Positions 29,410-44,000 of a stretch of 64,000 nt of DNA are shown here, in pieces. Under the pieces are notes generated by a model. The model saw only the letters and a list, made by a program, of their open reading frames with translations. It was not told the origin of the DNA and did no database searches. Numbering within the stretch: the stretch's first letter is position 1; each line of letters starts with the position of its first letter. Source of the DNA: Paratinospora sagittata (taxonomy: Eukaryota > Streptophyta > Magnoliopsida > Ranunculales > Menispermaceae); contig CM069603.1 in the NCBI GenBank assembly GCA_035771175.1, positions 20,870,286 to 20,934,285 on the forward strand. Direction: 5' to 3'. The translations under genes were made by a program, and so were the position numbers.

Positions 29410-32400
29410 CACGCCCCAAAAATTTTAGATTGAACAATGTTTTGAATTCAAATCATTTTGTAGTACTCTTGCTCTTTAACCTTCAACTTCAAATTTTATA
29501 AAACACTTATTCTCTGATTTTCAAAAATACAACACGCACGATATTTGCAAGTTAGATTGAGGTTTTCGAAGAGTTTTTCAAGAGAAGAAAGTAATGATTC
29601 TTGCCTTTGAAAAAAAGGGCTTCGAATTGAATCAAAATTGCAATCTGTCTTGATGTTCAGCTAGTTCTTCATTTTATCCCTTGTGTGCTAAGATTTGCAG
29701 AGGCTATCCATTGTTTAAAACTCTAAGTATATGAAGTGGTCTCGGTAAGATAACACATCAAAGAGGAACACATCACCTGTTTTGCATCAAGAACACATCA
29801 AACAATAGCTTTCGAATTCTACAATGATCAAGCTCGAAGAACGAAGACATATCTCATGTCTAATGCATTAGTTTGATCTCTGGTGTGTAGGGTAACCCCT
29901 CGATCAATCTTAGCACTAAAACTCTGAAAATTGCAAAGTCTTCAAAATCACTTTCGATATAGTATTTCATTTTTACTAAAATGTTTTCCGAAAGGTTTTA
30001 ATCATAATTTTAAAGAGTTTTGAATTATTTAAAAGTGTTTATTCTTATATCAAAGTGTTTTGAGTCAATGAAATGGTTATTTAGTGTCAAAATATTAATT
30101 TTTCAAAAATAAGGCTATCCAGCAATTGGCACGTCTTAGACTAAAATCTGATATTTCTAACAAGAAAAATGTGGGCACTTCTGCTTGCTCGATTTTTCTA
30201 TTTCTTCACCGTTTTGCCAGGTTATCTTAATTGAGATATTCTCTAGTAACACCTAGATGATTCCCATTGTCTCGCACGCCCAAAAAACTTTAGATTGAAC
30301 AATGTTTTGAATTCAAATCATTTTGTAGTACTCTTGCTCTTTAACCTTCAACTTCAAATTTTATAAAACACTTATTCTCTGATTTTCAAAAATACAACAC
30401 GCACGATATTTGCAAGTTAGATTGAGGTTTTCGAAGAGTTTTTCAAGAGAAGAAAGTAATGATTCCTGCCTTTGCAAAAAAGGGCTTCGAATTGAATCAA
30501 AATTGCAATCTGTCTTGATGTTCAGCTAGTTCTTCATTTTATCCCTTGTGTGCTAAGATTTGCAGAGGCTATCCATTGTTTAAAACTCTAAGTATATGAA
30601 GTGGTCTCGGTAAGATAACACATCAAAGAGGAACACATCACCTGTTTTGCATCAAGAACACATCAAACAATAGCTTTCGAATTCTACAATGATCAAGCTC
30701 GAAGAACGAAGACATATCTCATGTCTAATGCATTAGTTTGATCTCTGGTGTGTAGGGTAACCCCTCGATCAATCTTAGCACTAAAACTCTGAAAATTGCA
30801 AAGTCTTCAAAATCACTTTCGATATAGTATTTCATTTTTACTAAAATGTTTTCCGAAAGGTTTTAATCATAATTTTAAAGAGTTTTGAATTATTTAAAAG
30901 TGTTTATTCTTATATCAAAGTGTTTTGAGTCAATGAAATGGTTCTTTAGTGTCAAAATATTAATTTTTCAAAAATAAGGCTATCCAGCAATTGGCACGTC
31001 TTAGACTAAAATCTGATATTTCTAACGAGAAAAATGTGGGCACTTCTGCTTGCTCGATTTTTCTATTCCTTCACCGTTTTGCCAGGTTATCTTAATTGAA
31101 ATATTCTCTAGTAACACCTAGATGATTCCCATTGTCTCGCACGCCCAAAAAACTTTAGATTGAACAATGTTTTGAATTCAAATCATTTTGTAGTACTCTT
31201 GCTCTTTAACCTTCAACTTCAAATTTTATAAAACACTCATTCTCTGATTTTCAAAAATTCAACACGCACGATATTTGCAAGTTAGATTGAGGTTTTCGAA
31301 GAGTTTTTCAAGAGAAGAAAGTAATGATTCTTGCCTTTGCAAAAAAAGGCTTCGAATTGAATCAAAATTGCAATCTGTCTTGATGTTCAGCTAGTTCTTC
31401 ATTTTATCCCTTGTGTGCTAAGATTTGCAGAGGCTATCCATTGTTTAAAACTCTAAGTATATGAAGTGGTCTCGGTAAGATAACACATCAAAGAGGAACA
31501 CATCACCTGTTTTGCATCAAGAACACATCAAACAATAGCTTTCGAATTCTACAATGATCAAGCTCGAAGAACGAAGACATATCTCATGTCTAATGCATTA
31601 GTTTGATCTCTGGTGTGTAGGGTAACCCCTCGATCAATCTTAGCACTAAAACTCTGAAAATTGCAAAGTCTTCAAAATCACTTTCGATATAGTATTTCAT
31701 TTTTACTAAAATGTTTTCCGAAAGGTTTTAATCATAATTTTAAAGAGTTTTGAATTATTTAAAAGTGTTTATTCTTATATCAAAGTGTTTTGAGTCAATG
31801 AAATGGTTATTTAGTGTCAAAATATTAATTTTTCAAAAATAAGGCTATCCAGCAATTGGCACGTCTTAGACTAAAATCTGATATTTCTAACAAGAAAAAT
31901 GTGGGCACTTCTGCTTGCTCGATTTTTCTATTTCTTCACCGTTTTGCCAGGTTATCTTAATTGAGATATTCTCTAGTAACACCTAGATGATTCCCATTGT
32001 CTCGCACGCCCAAAAAACTTTAGATTGAACAATGTTTTGAATTCAAATCATTTTGTAGTACTCTTGCTCTTTAACCTTCAACTTCAAATTTTATAAAACA
32101 CTTATTCTCTGATTTTCAAAAATACAACACGCACGATATTTGCAAGTTAGATTGAGGTTTTCGAAGAGTTTTTCAAGAGAAGAAAGTAATGATTCCTGCC
32201 TTTGCAAAAAAGGGCTTCGAATTGAATCAAAATTGCAATCTGTCTTGATGTTCAGCTAGTTCTTCATTTTATCCCTTGTGTGCTAAGATTTGCAGAGGCT
32301 ATCCATTGTTTAAAACTCTAAGTATATGAAGTGGTCTCGGTAAGATAACACATCAAAGAGGAACACATCACCTGTTTTGCATCAAGAACACATCAAACAA

Positions 32401-32869
32401 TAGCTTTCGAATTCTACAATGATCAAGCTCGAAGAACGAAGACATATCTCATGTCTAATGCATTAGTTTGATCTCTGGTGTGTAGGGTAACCCCTCGATC
32501 AATCTTAGCACTAAAACTCTGAAAATTGCAAAGTCTTCAAAATCACTTTCGATATAGTATTTCATTTTTACTAAAATGTTTTCCGAAAGGTTTTAATCAT
32601 AATTTTAAAGAGTTTTGAATTATTTAAAAGTGTTTATTCTTATATCAAAGTGTTTTGAGTCAATGAAATGGTTCTTTAGTGTCAAAATATTAATTTTTCA
32701 AAAATAAGGCTATCCAGCAATTGGCACGTCTTAGACTAAAATCTGATATTTCTAACGAGAAAAATGTGGGCACTTCTGCTTGCTCGATTTTTCTATTCCT
32801 TCACCGTTTTGCCAGGTTATCTTAATTGAAATATTCTCTAGTAACACCTAGATGATTCCCATTGTCTCG
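29410..32869. repeat. Dimeric higher-order repeat (monomers 35-36 and 37-38)
   Basis: Monomers 35 and 37 share two private changes in their distal halves, GTTATTTAG and TCTATTTCTTCACC, plus CTAACAAG and TTGAGATATT. Monomers 36 and 38 share GATTCCTGCC with an otherwise consensus-like body and look identical by eye. The proximal half of 37, however, has the A-type markers CACTCATTC, AAAATTCAAC and CAAAAAAAGGC instead of the B-type start of 35. Monomer 37 is therefore an A/B chimera whose junction lies between the CAAAAAAAGGC site and the GTAGGGTAACC site. Confidence 0.82.
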
Positions 32870-35800
32870 CACGCCCAAAAAACTTTAGATTGAACAATGT
32901 TTTGAATTCAAATCATTTTGTAGTACTCTTGCTCTTTAACCTTCAACTTCAAATTTTATAAAACACTTATTCTCTGATTTTCAAAAATACAACACGCACG
33001 ATATTTGCAAGTTAGATTGAGGTTTTCGAAGAGTTTTTCAAGAGAAGAAAGTAATGATTCCTGCCTTTGCAAAAAAGGGCTTCGAATTGAATCAAAATTG
33101 CAATCTGTCTTGATGTTCAGCTAGTTCTTCATTTTATCCCTTGTGTGCTAAGATTTGCAGAGGCTATCCATTGTTTAAAACTCTAAGTATATGAAGTGGT
33201 CTCGGTAAGATAACACATCAAAGAGGAACACATCACCTATTTTGCATCAAGAACACATCAAACAATAGCTTTCGAATTCTACAATGATCAAGCTCGAAGA
33301 ACGAAGACATATCTCATGTCTAATGCATTAGTTTGATCTCTGGTGTGTAAGGCAACCCCTCGATCAACCTTAGCACTAAAACTCTGAAAATTGCAAAGTC
33401 TTCAAAATCACTTTCGATATAGTATTTCATTTTTACAAAAATGTTTTCCGAAAGGTTTTAATCATAATTTTAAAGAGTTTTGAATTATTTAAAAGTGTTT
33501 ATTCTTATATCAAAGTGTTTTGAGTCAATGAAATGGTTCGTTAGTGTCAAAATATTAATTTTTCAAAAATAAGGCTATCCAGCAATTGGCACGTCTTAGA
33601 CTAAAATCTGATATTTCTAACGAGAAAAATGTGGGCACTTCTGCTTGCTCGATTTTTCTATTCCTTCACCGTTTTGCCAGGTTATCTTAATTGAAATATT
33701 CTCTAGTAACACCTAGATGATTCCCATTGTCTCGCACGCCCCAAAAATTTTAGATTGAACAATGTTTTGAATTCAAATCATTTTGTAGTACTCTTGCTCT
33801 TTAACCTTCAACTTCAAATTTTATAAAACACTTATTCTCTGATTTTCAGAAATACAACACGCACGATATTTGCAAGTTAGATTGAGGTTTTCGAAGAGTT
33901 TTTCAAGAGAAGAAAGTAATGATTCTTGCCTTTGAAAAAAAGGGCTTCGAATTGAATCAAAATTGCAATCTGTCTTGATGTTCAGCTAGTTCTTCATTTT
34001 ATCCCTTGTGTGCTAAGATTTGCAGAGGCTATCCATTGTTTAAAACTCTAAGTATATGAAGTGGTCTCGGTAAGATAACACATCAAAGAGGAACACATCA
34101 CCTGTTTTGCATCAAGAACACATCAAACAATAGCTTTCGAATTCTACAATGATCAAGCTCGAAGAACGAAGACATATCTCATGTCTAATGCATTAGTTTG
34201 ATCTCTGGTGTGTAGGGTAACCCCTCGATCAATCTTAGCACTAAAACTCTGAAAATTGCAGAGTCTTCAAAATCACTTTCGATATAGTATTTAATTTTTA
34301 CTAAAATGTTTTCCGAAAGGTTTTAATCCTAATTTTAAAGAGCTTTGAATTATTTAAAAGTGTTTATTCTTATATCAAAGTGTTTTGAGTCAATGAAATG
34401 GTTCTTTAGTGTCAAAATATTAATTTTTCAAAAATAAGGCTATCCAGCAATTGGCACGTCTTAGACTAAAATCTGATATTTCTAACGAGAAAAATGTGGG
34501 CACTTCTGCTTGCTCGATTTTTCTATTCCTTCACCGTTTTGCCAGGTTATCTTAATTGAAATATTCTCTAGTAACACCTAGATGATTCCCATTGTCTCGC
34601 ACGCCCAAAAAACTTTAGATTGAACAATGTTTTGAATTCAAATCATTTTGTAGTACTCTTGCTCTTTAACCTTCAACTTCAAATTTTATAAAACACTTAT
34701 TCTCTGATTTTCAAAAATACAACACGCACGATATTTGCAAGTTAGATTGAGGTTTTCGAAGAGTTTTTCAAGAGAAGAAAGTAATGATTCCTGCCTTTGC
34801 AAAAAAGGGCTTCGAATTGAATCAAAATTGCAATCTGTCTTGATGTTCAGCTAGTTCTTCATTTTATCCCTTGTGTGCTAAGATTTGCAGAGGCTATCCA
34901 TTGTTTAAAACTCTAAGTATATGAAGTGGTCTCGGTAAGATAACACATCAAAGAGGAACACCTCACCTATTTTGCATCAAGAACACATCAAACAATAGCT
35001 TTCGAATTCTACAATGATCAAGCTCGAAGAACGAAGACATATCTCATGTCTAATGCATTAGTTTGATCTCTGGTGTGTAAGGCAACCCCTCGATCAACCT
35101 TAGCACTAAAACTCTGAAAATTGCAAAGTCTTCAAAATCACTTTCGATATAGTATTTCATTTTTACAAAAATGTTTTCCGAAAGGTGTTAATCATAATTT
35201 TAAAGAGTTTTGAATTATTTAAAAGTGTTTATTCTTATATCAAAGTGTTTTGAGTCAATGAAATGGTTCGTTAGTGTCAAAATATTAATTTTTCAAAAAT
35301 AAGGCTATCCAGCAATTGGCACGTCTTAGACTAAAATCTGATATTTCTAACGAGAAAAATGTGGGCACTTCTGCTTGCTCGATTTTTCTATTCCTTCACC
35401 GTTTTGCCAGGTTATCTTAATTGAAATATTCTCTAGTAACACCTAGATGATTCCCATTGTCTCGCACGCCCCAAAAATTTTAGATTGAACAATGTTTTGA
35501 ATTCAAATCATTTTGTAGTACTCTTGCTCTTTAACCTTCAACTTCAAATTTTATAAAACACTTATTCTCTGATTTTCAGAAATACAACACGCACGATATT
35601 TGCAAGTTAGATTGAGGTTTTCGAAGAGTTTTTCAAGAGAAGAAAGTAATGATTCTTGCCTTTGAAAAAAAGGGCTTCGAATTGAATCAAAATTGCAATC
35701 TGTCTTGATGTTCAGCTAGTTCTTCATTTTATCCCTTGTGTGCTAAGATTTGCAGAGGCTATCCATTGTTTAAAACTCTAAGTATATGAAGTGGTCTCGG

Positions 35801-36329
35801 TAAGATAACACATCAAAGAGGAACACATCACCTGTTTTGCATCAAGAACACATCAAACAATAGCTTTCGAATTCTACAATGATCAAGCTCGAAGAACGAA
35901 GACATATCTCATGTCTAATGCATTAGTTTGATCTCTGGTGTGTAGGGTAACCCCTCGATCAATCTTAGCACTAAAACTCTAAAAATTGCAGAGTCTTCAA
36001 AATCACTTTCGATATAGTATTTAATTTTTACTAAAATGTTTTCCGAAAGGTTTTAATCCTAATTTTAAAGAGCTTTGAATTATTTAAAAGTGTTTATTCT
36101 TATATCAAAGTGTTTTGAGTCAATGAAATGGTTCTTTAGTGTCAAAATATTAATTTTTCAAAAATAAGGCTATCCAGCAATTGGCACGTCTTAGACTAAA
36201 ATCTGATATTTCTAACGAGAAAAATGTGGGCACTTCTGCTTGCTCGATTTTTCTATTCCTTCACCGTTTTGCCAGGTTATCTTAATTGAAATATTCTCTA
36301 GTAACACCTAGATGATTCCCATTGTCTCG
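32870..36329. repeat. Dimeric higher-order repeat (monomers 39-40 and 41-42)
   Basis: Monomers 39 and 41 share GATTCCTGCC, CACCTATTTTGC, GTAAGGCAACC and GTTCGTTAG. Monomers 40 and 42 share CGCCCCAAAAATTTTAG, TTCAGAAATAC, TTGCAGAGTC, TATTTAATTTTTAC, TTAATCCTAAT and AGAGCTTTG. The pair recurs at 1,730 bp. The next monomer (36330) repeats the second subtype but begins with CACTCATTCTCTAATTTTC, so it appears to be another recombinant. The CAGAGTC / CCTAAT / AGCTTTG subtype is also seen at 18164 and recurs many times to the right. Confidence 0.82.
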
Positions 36330-38060
36330 CACGCCCCAAAAATTTTAGATTGAACAATGTTTTGAATTCAAATCATTTTGTAGTACTCTTGCTCTTTAAC
36401 CTTCAACTTCAAATTTTATAAAACACTCATTCTCTAATTTTCAAAAATTCAACACGCACGATATTTGCAAGTTAGATTGAGGTTTTCGAAGAGTTTTTCA
36501 AGAGAAGAAAGTAATGATTCTTGCCTTTGAAAAAAAGGGCTTCGAATTGAATCAAAATTGCAATCTGTCTTGATGTTCAGCTAGTTCTTCATTTTATCCC
36601 TTGTGTGCTAAGATTTGCAGAGGCTATCCATTGTTTAAAACTCTAAGTATATGAAGTGGTCTCGGTAAGATAACACATCAAAGAGGAACACATCACCTGT
36701 TCTGCATCAAGAACACATCAAACAATAGCTTTCGAATTCTACAATGATCAAGCTCGAAGAACGAAGACATATCTCATGTCTAATGCATTAGTTTGATCTC
36801 TGGTGTGTAGGGTAACCCCTCGATCAATCTTAGCACTAAAACTCTGAAAATTGCAGAGTCTTCAAAATCACTTTCGATATAGTATTTAATTTTTACTAAA
36901 ATGTTTTCCGAAAGGTTTTAATCCTAATTTTAAAGAGCTTTGAATTATTTAAAAGTGTTTATTCTTATATCAAAGTGTTTTGAGTCAATGAAATGGTTCT
37001 TTAGTGTCAAAATATTAATTTTTCAAAAATAAGGCTATCCAGCAATTGGCACGTCTTAGACTAAAATCTGATATTTCTAACGAGAAAAATGTGGGCACTT
37101 CTGCTTGCTCGATTTTTCTATTCCTTCACCGTTTTGCCAGGTTATCTTAATTGAAATATTCTCTAGTAACACCTAGATGATTCCCATTGTCTCGCACGCC
37201 CAAAAAACTTTAGATTGAACAATGTTTTGAATTCAAATCATTTTGTAGTACTCTTGCTCTTTAACCTTCAACTTCAAATTTTATAAAACACTTATTCTCT
37301 GATTTTCAAAAATACAACACGCACGATATTTGCAAGTTAGATTGAGGTTTTCGAAGAGTTTTTCAAGAGAAGAAAGTAATGATTCCTGCCTTTGCAAAAA
37401 AGGGCTTCGAATTGAATCAAAATTGCAATCTGTCTTGATGTTCAGCTAGTTCTTCATTTTATCCCTTGTGTGCTAAGATTTGCAGAGGCTATCCATTGTT
37501 TAAAACTCTAAGTATATGAAGTGGTCTCGGTAAGATAACACATCAAAGAGGAACACATCACCTGCTTTGCATCAAGAACACATCAAACAATAGCTTTCGA
37601 ATTCTACAATGATCAAGCTCGAAGAACGAAGACATATCTCATGTCTAATGCATTAGTTTGATCTCTGGTGTGTAAGGTAACCCCTCGATCAATCTTAGCA
37701 CTAAAACTCTGAAAATTGCAAAGTCTTCAAAATCACTTTCGATATAGTATTTCATTTTTACAAAAATGTTTTCCGAAAAGGTTTTAATCATAATTTTAAA
37801 GAGTTTTGAATTATTGAAAAGTGTTTATTCTTATATCAAAGTGTTTTGAGTCAATGAAATGGTTCTTTAGTGTCAAAATATTAATTTTTCAAAAATAAGG
37901 CTATCCAGCAATTGGCACGTCTTAGACTAAAATCTGATATTTCTAACGAGAAAAATGTGGGCACTTCTGCTTGCTCGATTTTTCTATTCCTTCACCGTTT
38001 TGCCAGGTTATCTTAATTGAAATATTCTCTAGTAACACCTAGATGATTCCCATTGTCTCG

Positions 38061-41000
38061 CACGCCCCAAAAATTTTAGATTGAACAATGTTTTGAATTC
38101 AAATCATTTTGTAGTACTCTTGCTCTTTAACCTTCAACTTCAAATTTTATAAAACACTTATTCTCTGATTTTCAAAAATACAACACGCACGATATTTGCA
38201 AGTTAGATTGAGGTTTTCGAAGAGTTTTTCAAGAGAAGAAAGTAATGATTCTTGCCTTTGAAAAAAAGGGCTTCGAATTGAATCAAAATTGCAATCTGTC
38301 TTGATGTTCAGCTAGTTCTTCATTTTATCCCTTGTGTGCTAAGATTTGCAGAGGCTATCCATTGTTTAAAACTCTAAGTATATGAAGTGGTCTCGGTAAG
38401 ATAACACATCAAAGAGGAACACATCACCTGCTTTGCATCAAGAACACATCAAACAATAGCTTTCGAATTCTACAATGATCAAGCTCGAAGAACGAAGACA
38501 TATCTCATGTCTAATGCATTAGTTTGATCTCTGGTGTGTAAGGCAACCCCTCGATCAACCTTAGCACTAAAACTCTGAAAATTGCAAAGTCTTCAAAATC
38601 ACTTTCGATATAGTATTTCATTTTTACTAAAATGTTTTCCGAAAGGTTTTAATCATAATTTTAAAGAGTTTTGAATTATTTAAAAGTGTTTATTCTTATA
38701 TCAAAGTGTTTTGAGTCAATGAAATGGTTCGTTAGTGTCAAAATATTAATTTTTCAAAAATAAGGCTATCCAGCAATTGGCACGTCTTAGACTAAAATCT
38801 GATATTTCTAACGAGAAAAATGTGGGCACTTCTGCTTGCACGATTTTTCTATTCCTTCACCGTTTTGCCAGGTTATCTTAATTGAAATATTCTCTAGTAA
38901 CACCTAGATGATTCCCATTGTCTCGCACGCCCCAAAAATTTTAGATTGAACAATGTTTTGAATTCAAATCATTTTGTAGTACTCTTGCTCTTTAACCTTC
39001 AACTTCAAATTTTATAAAACACTTATTCTCTGATTTTCAGAAATACAACACGCACGATATTTGCAAGTTAGATTGAGGTTTTCGAAGAGTTTTTCAAGAG
39101 AAGAAAGTAATGATTCTTGCCTTTGCAAAAAAGGGCTTCGAATTGAATCAAAATTGCAATCTGTCTTGATGTTCAGCTAGTTCTTCATTTTATCCCTTGT
39201 GTGCTAAGATTTGCAGAGGCTATCCATTGTTTAAAACTCTAAGTATATGAAGTGGTCTCGGTAAGATAACACATCAAAGAGGAACACATCACCTGTTTTG
39301 CATCAAGAACACATCAAACAATAGCTTTCGAATTCTACAATGATCAAGCTCGAAGAACGAAGACATATCTCATGTCTAATGCATTAGTTTGATCTCTGGT
39401 GTGTAGGGTAACCCCTCGATCAATCTTAGCACAAAAACTCTGAAAATTGCAGAGTCTTCAAAATCACTTTCGATATAGTATTTAATTTTTACTAAAATGT
39501 TTTCCGAAAGGTTTTAATCCTAATTTTAAAGAGCTTTGAATTATTTAAAAGTGTTTATTCTTATATCAAAGTGTTTTGAGTCAATGAAATGGTTCTTTAG
39601 TGTCAAAATATTAATTTTTCAAAAATAAGGCTATCCAGCAATTGGCACGTCTTAGACTAAAATCTGATATTTCTAACGAGAAAAATGTGGGCACTTCTGC
39701 TTGCTCGATTTTTCTATTCCTTCACCGTTTTGCCAGGTTATCTTAATTGAAATATTCTCTAGTAACACCTAGATGATTCCCATTGTCTCGCACGCCCAAA
39801 AAACTTTAGATTGAACAATGTTTTGAATTCAAATCATTTTGTAGTACTCTTGCTCTTTAACCTTCAACTTCAAATTTTATAAAACACTTATTCTCTGATT
39901 TTCAAAAATACAACACGCACGATATTTGCAAGTTAGATTGAGGTTTTCGAAGAGTTTTTCAAGAGAAGAAAGTAATGATTCCTGCCTTTGCAAAAAAGGG
40001 CTTCGAATTGAATCAAAATTGCAATCTGTCTTGATGTTCAGCTAGTTCTTCATTTTATCCCTTGTGTGCTAAGATTTGCAGAGGCTATCCATTTTTTAAA
40101 ACTCTAAGTATATGAAGTGGTCTCGGTAAGATAACACATCAAAGAGGAACACATCACCTGCTTTGCATCAAGAACACATCAAACAATAGCTTTCGAATTC
40201 TACAATGATCAAGCTCGAAGAACGAAGACATATCTCATGTCTAATGCATTAGTTTGATCTCTGGTGTGTAAGGTAACCCCTCGATCAATCTTAGCACTAA
40301 AACTCTGAAAATTGCAAAGTCTTCAAAATCACTTTCGATATAGTATTTCATTTTTACAAAAATGTTTTCCGAAAAGGTTTTAATCATAATTTTAAAGAGT
40401 TTTGAATTATTGAAAAGTGTTTATTCTTATATCAAAGTGTTTTGAGTCAATGAAATGGTTCTTTAGTGTCAAAATATTAATTTTTCAAAAATAAGGCTAT
40501 CCAGCAATTGGCACGTCTTAGACTAAAATCTGATATTTCTAACGAGAAAAATGTGGGCACTTCTGCTTGCTCGGTTTTTCTATTCCTTCACAGTTTTGCC
40601 AGGTTATCTTAATTGAAATATTCTCTAGTAACACCTAGATGATTCCCATTGTCTCGCACGCCCAAAAAACTTTAGATTGAACAATGTTTTGAATTCAAAT
40701 CATTTTGTAGTACTCTTGCTCTTTAACCTTCAACTTCAAATTTTATAAAACACTTATTCTCTGATTTTCAAAAATACAACACGCACGATATTTGCAAGTT
40801 AGATTGAGGTTTTCGAAGAGTTTTTCAAGAGAAGAAAGTAATGATTCTTGCCTTTGCAAAAAAGGGCTTCGAATTGAATCAAAATTGCAATCTGTCTTGA
40901 TGTTCAGCTAGTTCTTCATTTTATCCCTTGTGTGCTAAGATTTGCAGAGGCTATCCATTGTTTAAAACTCTAAGTATATGAAGTGGTCTCGGTAAGATAA

Positions 41001-44000
41001 CACATCAAAGAGGAACACATCACCTGTTTTGCATCAAGAACACATCAAACAATAGCTTTCGAATTCTACAATGATCAAGCTCGAAGAACGAAGACATATC
41101 TCATGTCTAATGCATTAGTTTGATCTCTGGTGTGTAGGGTAACCCCTCGATCAATCTTAGCACTAAAACTCTGAAAATTGCAAAGTCTTCAAAATCACTT
41201 TCGATATAGTATTTCATTTTTACAAAAATGTTTTCCGAAAGGTTTTAATCATAATTTTAATGAGTTTTGAATTATTTAAAAGTGTTTATTCTTATATCAA
41301 AGTGTTTTGAGTCAATGAAATGGTTCTTTAGTGTCAAAATATTAATTTTTCAAAAATAAGGCTATCCAGCAATTGGCACGTCTTAGACTAAAATCTGATA
41401 TTTCTAACGAGAATTAATGTGGGCCCTTCTGCTTGCTCGATTTTTCTATTCCTTCACCGTTTTGCCAGGTTATCTTAATTGAGATATTCTCTAGTAACAC
41501 CTAGATGATTCCCATTGTCTCGCACGCCCAAAAAACTTTAGATTGAACAATGTTTTGAATTCAAATCATTTTGTAGTACTCTTGCTCTTTAACCTTCAAC
41601 TTCAAATTTTATAAAACACTTATTCTCTGATTTTCAAAAATACAACACGCACGATATTTGCAAGTTAGATTGAGGTTTTCGAAGAGTTTTTCAAGAGAAG
41701 AAAGTAATGATTCCTGCCTTTGCAAAAAAGGGCTTCGAATTGAAGCAAAATTGCAATCTGTCTTGATGTTCAGCTAGTTCTTCATTTTATCCCTTGTGTG
41801 CTAAGATTTGCAGAGGCTATCCATTGTTTAAAACTCTAAGTATATGAAGTGGTCTCGGTAAGATAACACATCAAAGAGGAACACATCACCTGTTTTGCAT
41901 CAAGAACACATCAAACAATAGCTTTCGAATTCTACAATGATCAAGCTCGAAGAACGAAGACATATCTCATGTCTAATGCATTAGTTTGATCTCTGGTGTG
42001 TAAGGCAACCCCTCGATCAACCTTAGCACTAAAACTCTGAAAATTGCAAAGTCTTCAAAATCACTTTCGATATAGTATTTCATTTTTACAAAAATGTTTT
42101 CCGAAAGGTTTTAATCATAATTTTAAAGAGTTTTGAATTATTTAAAAGTGTTTATTCTTATATCAAAGTGTTTTGAGTCAATGAAATGGTTCGTTAGTGT
42201 CAAAATATTAATTTTTCAAAAATAAGGCTATCCAGCAATTGGCACGTCTTAGACTAAAATCTGATATTTCTAACGAGAAAAATGTGGGCACTTCTGCTTG
42301 CACGATTTTTCTATTCCTTCACCGTTTTGCCAGGTTATCTTAATTGAAATATTCTCTAGTAACACCTAGATGATTCCCATTGTCTCGCACGCCCCAAAAA
42401 TTTTAGATTGAACAATGTTTTGAATTCAAATCATTTTGTAGTACTCTTGCTCTTTAACCTTCAACTTCAAATTTTATAAAACACTTATTCTCTGATTTTC
42501 AAAAATACAACACGCACGATATTTGCAAGTTAGATTGAGGTTTTCGAAGAGTTTTTCAAGAGAAGAAAGTAATGATTCTTGCCTTTGAAAAAAAGGGCTT
42601 CGAATTGAATCAAAATTGCAATCTGTCTTGATGTTCAGCTAGTTCTTCATTTTATCCCTTGTGTGCTAAGATTTGCAGAGGCTATCCATTGTTTAAAACT
42701 CTAAGTATATGAAGTGGTCTCGGTAAGATAACACATCAAAGAGGAACACATCACCTGTTTTGCATCAAGAACACATCAAACAATAGCTTTCGAATTCTAC
42801 AATGATCAAGCTCGAAGAACGAAGACATATCTCATGTCTAATGCATTAGTTTGATCTCTGGTGTGTAGGGTAACCCCTCGATCAATCTTAGCACTAAAAC
42901 TCTGAAAATTGCAGAGTCTTCAAAATCACTTTCGATATAGTATTTCATTTTTACTAAAATGTTTTCCGAAAGGTTTTAATCCTAATTTTAAAGAGCTTTG
43001 AATTATTTAAAAGTGTTTATTCTTATATCAAAGTGTTTTGAGTCAATGAAATGGTTCTTTAGTGTCAAAATATTAATTTTTCAAAAATAAGGCTATCCAG
43101 CAATTGGCACGTCTTAGACTAAAATCTGATATTTCTAACGAGAAAAATGTGGGCACTTCTGCTTGCTCGATTTTTCTATTCCTTCACCGTTTTGCCAGGT
43201 TATCTTAATTGAAATATTCTCTAGTAACACCTAGATGATTCCCATTGTCTCGCACGCCCAAAAAACTTTAGATTGAACAATGTTTTGAATTCAAATCATT
43301 TTGTAGTACTCTTGCTCTTTAACCTTCAACTTCAAATTTTATAAAACACTTATTCTCTGATTTTCAAAAATACAACACGCACGATATTTGCAAGTTAGAT
43401 TGAGGTTTTCGAAGAGTTTTTCAAGAGAAGAAAGTAATGATTCTTGCCTTTGAAAAAAAGGGCTTCGAATTGAATCAAAATTGCAATCTGTCTTGATGTT
43501 CAGCTAGTTCTTCATTTTATCCCTTGTGTGCTAAGATTTGCAGAGGCTATCCATTGTTTAAAACTCTAAGTATATGAAGTGGTCTCGGTAAGATAACACA
43601 TCAAAGAGGAACACATCACCTGCTTTGCATCAAGAACACATCAAACAATAGCTTTCGAATTCTACAATGATCAAGCTCGAAGAACGAAGACATATCTCAT
43701 GTCTAATGCATTAGTTTGATCTCTGGTGTGTAAGGCAACCCCTCGATCAACCTTAGCACTAAAACTCTGAAAATTGCAAAGTCTTCAAAATCACTTTCGA
43801 TATAGTATTTCATTTTTACTAAAATGTTTTCCGAAAGGTTTTAATCATAATTTTAAAGAGTTTTGAATTATTTAAAAGTGTTTATTCTTATATCAAAGTG
43901 TTTTGAGTCAATGAAATGGTTCGTTAGTGTCAAAATATTAATTTTTCAAAAATAAGGCTATCCAGCAATTGGCACGTCTTAGACTAAAATCTGATATTTC

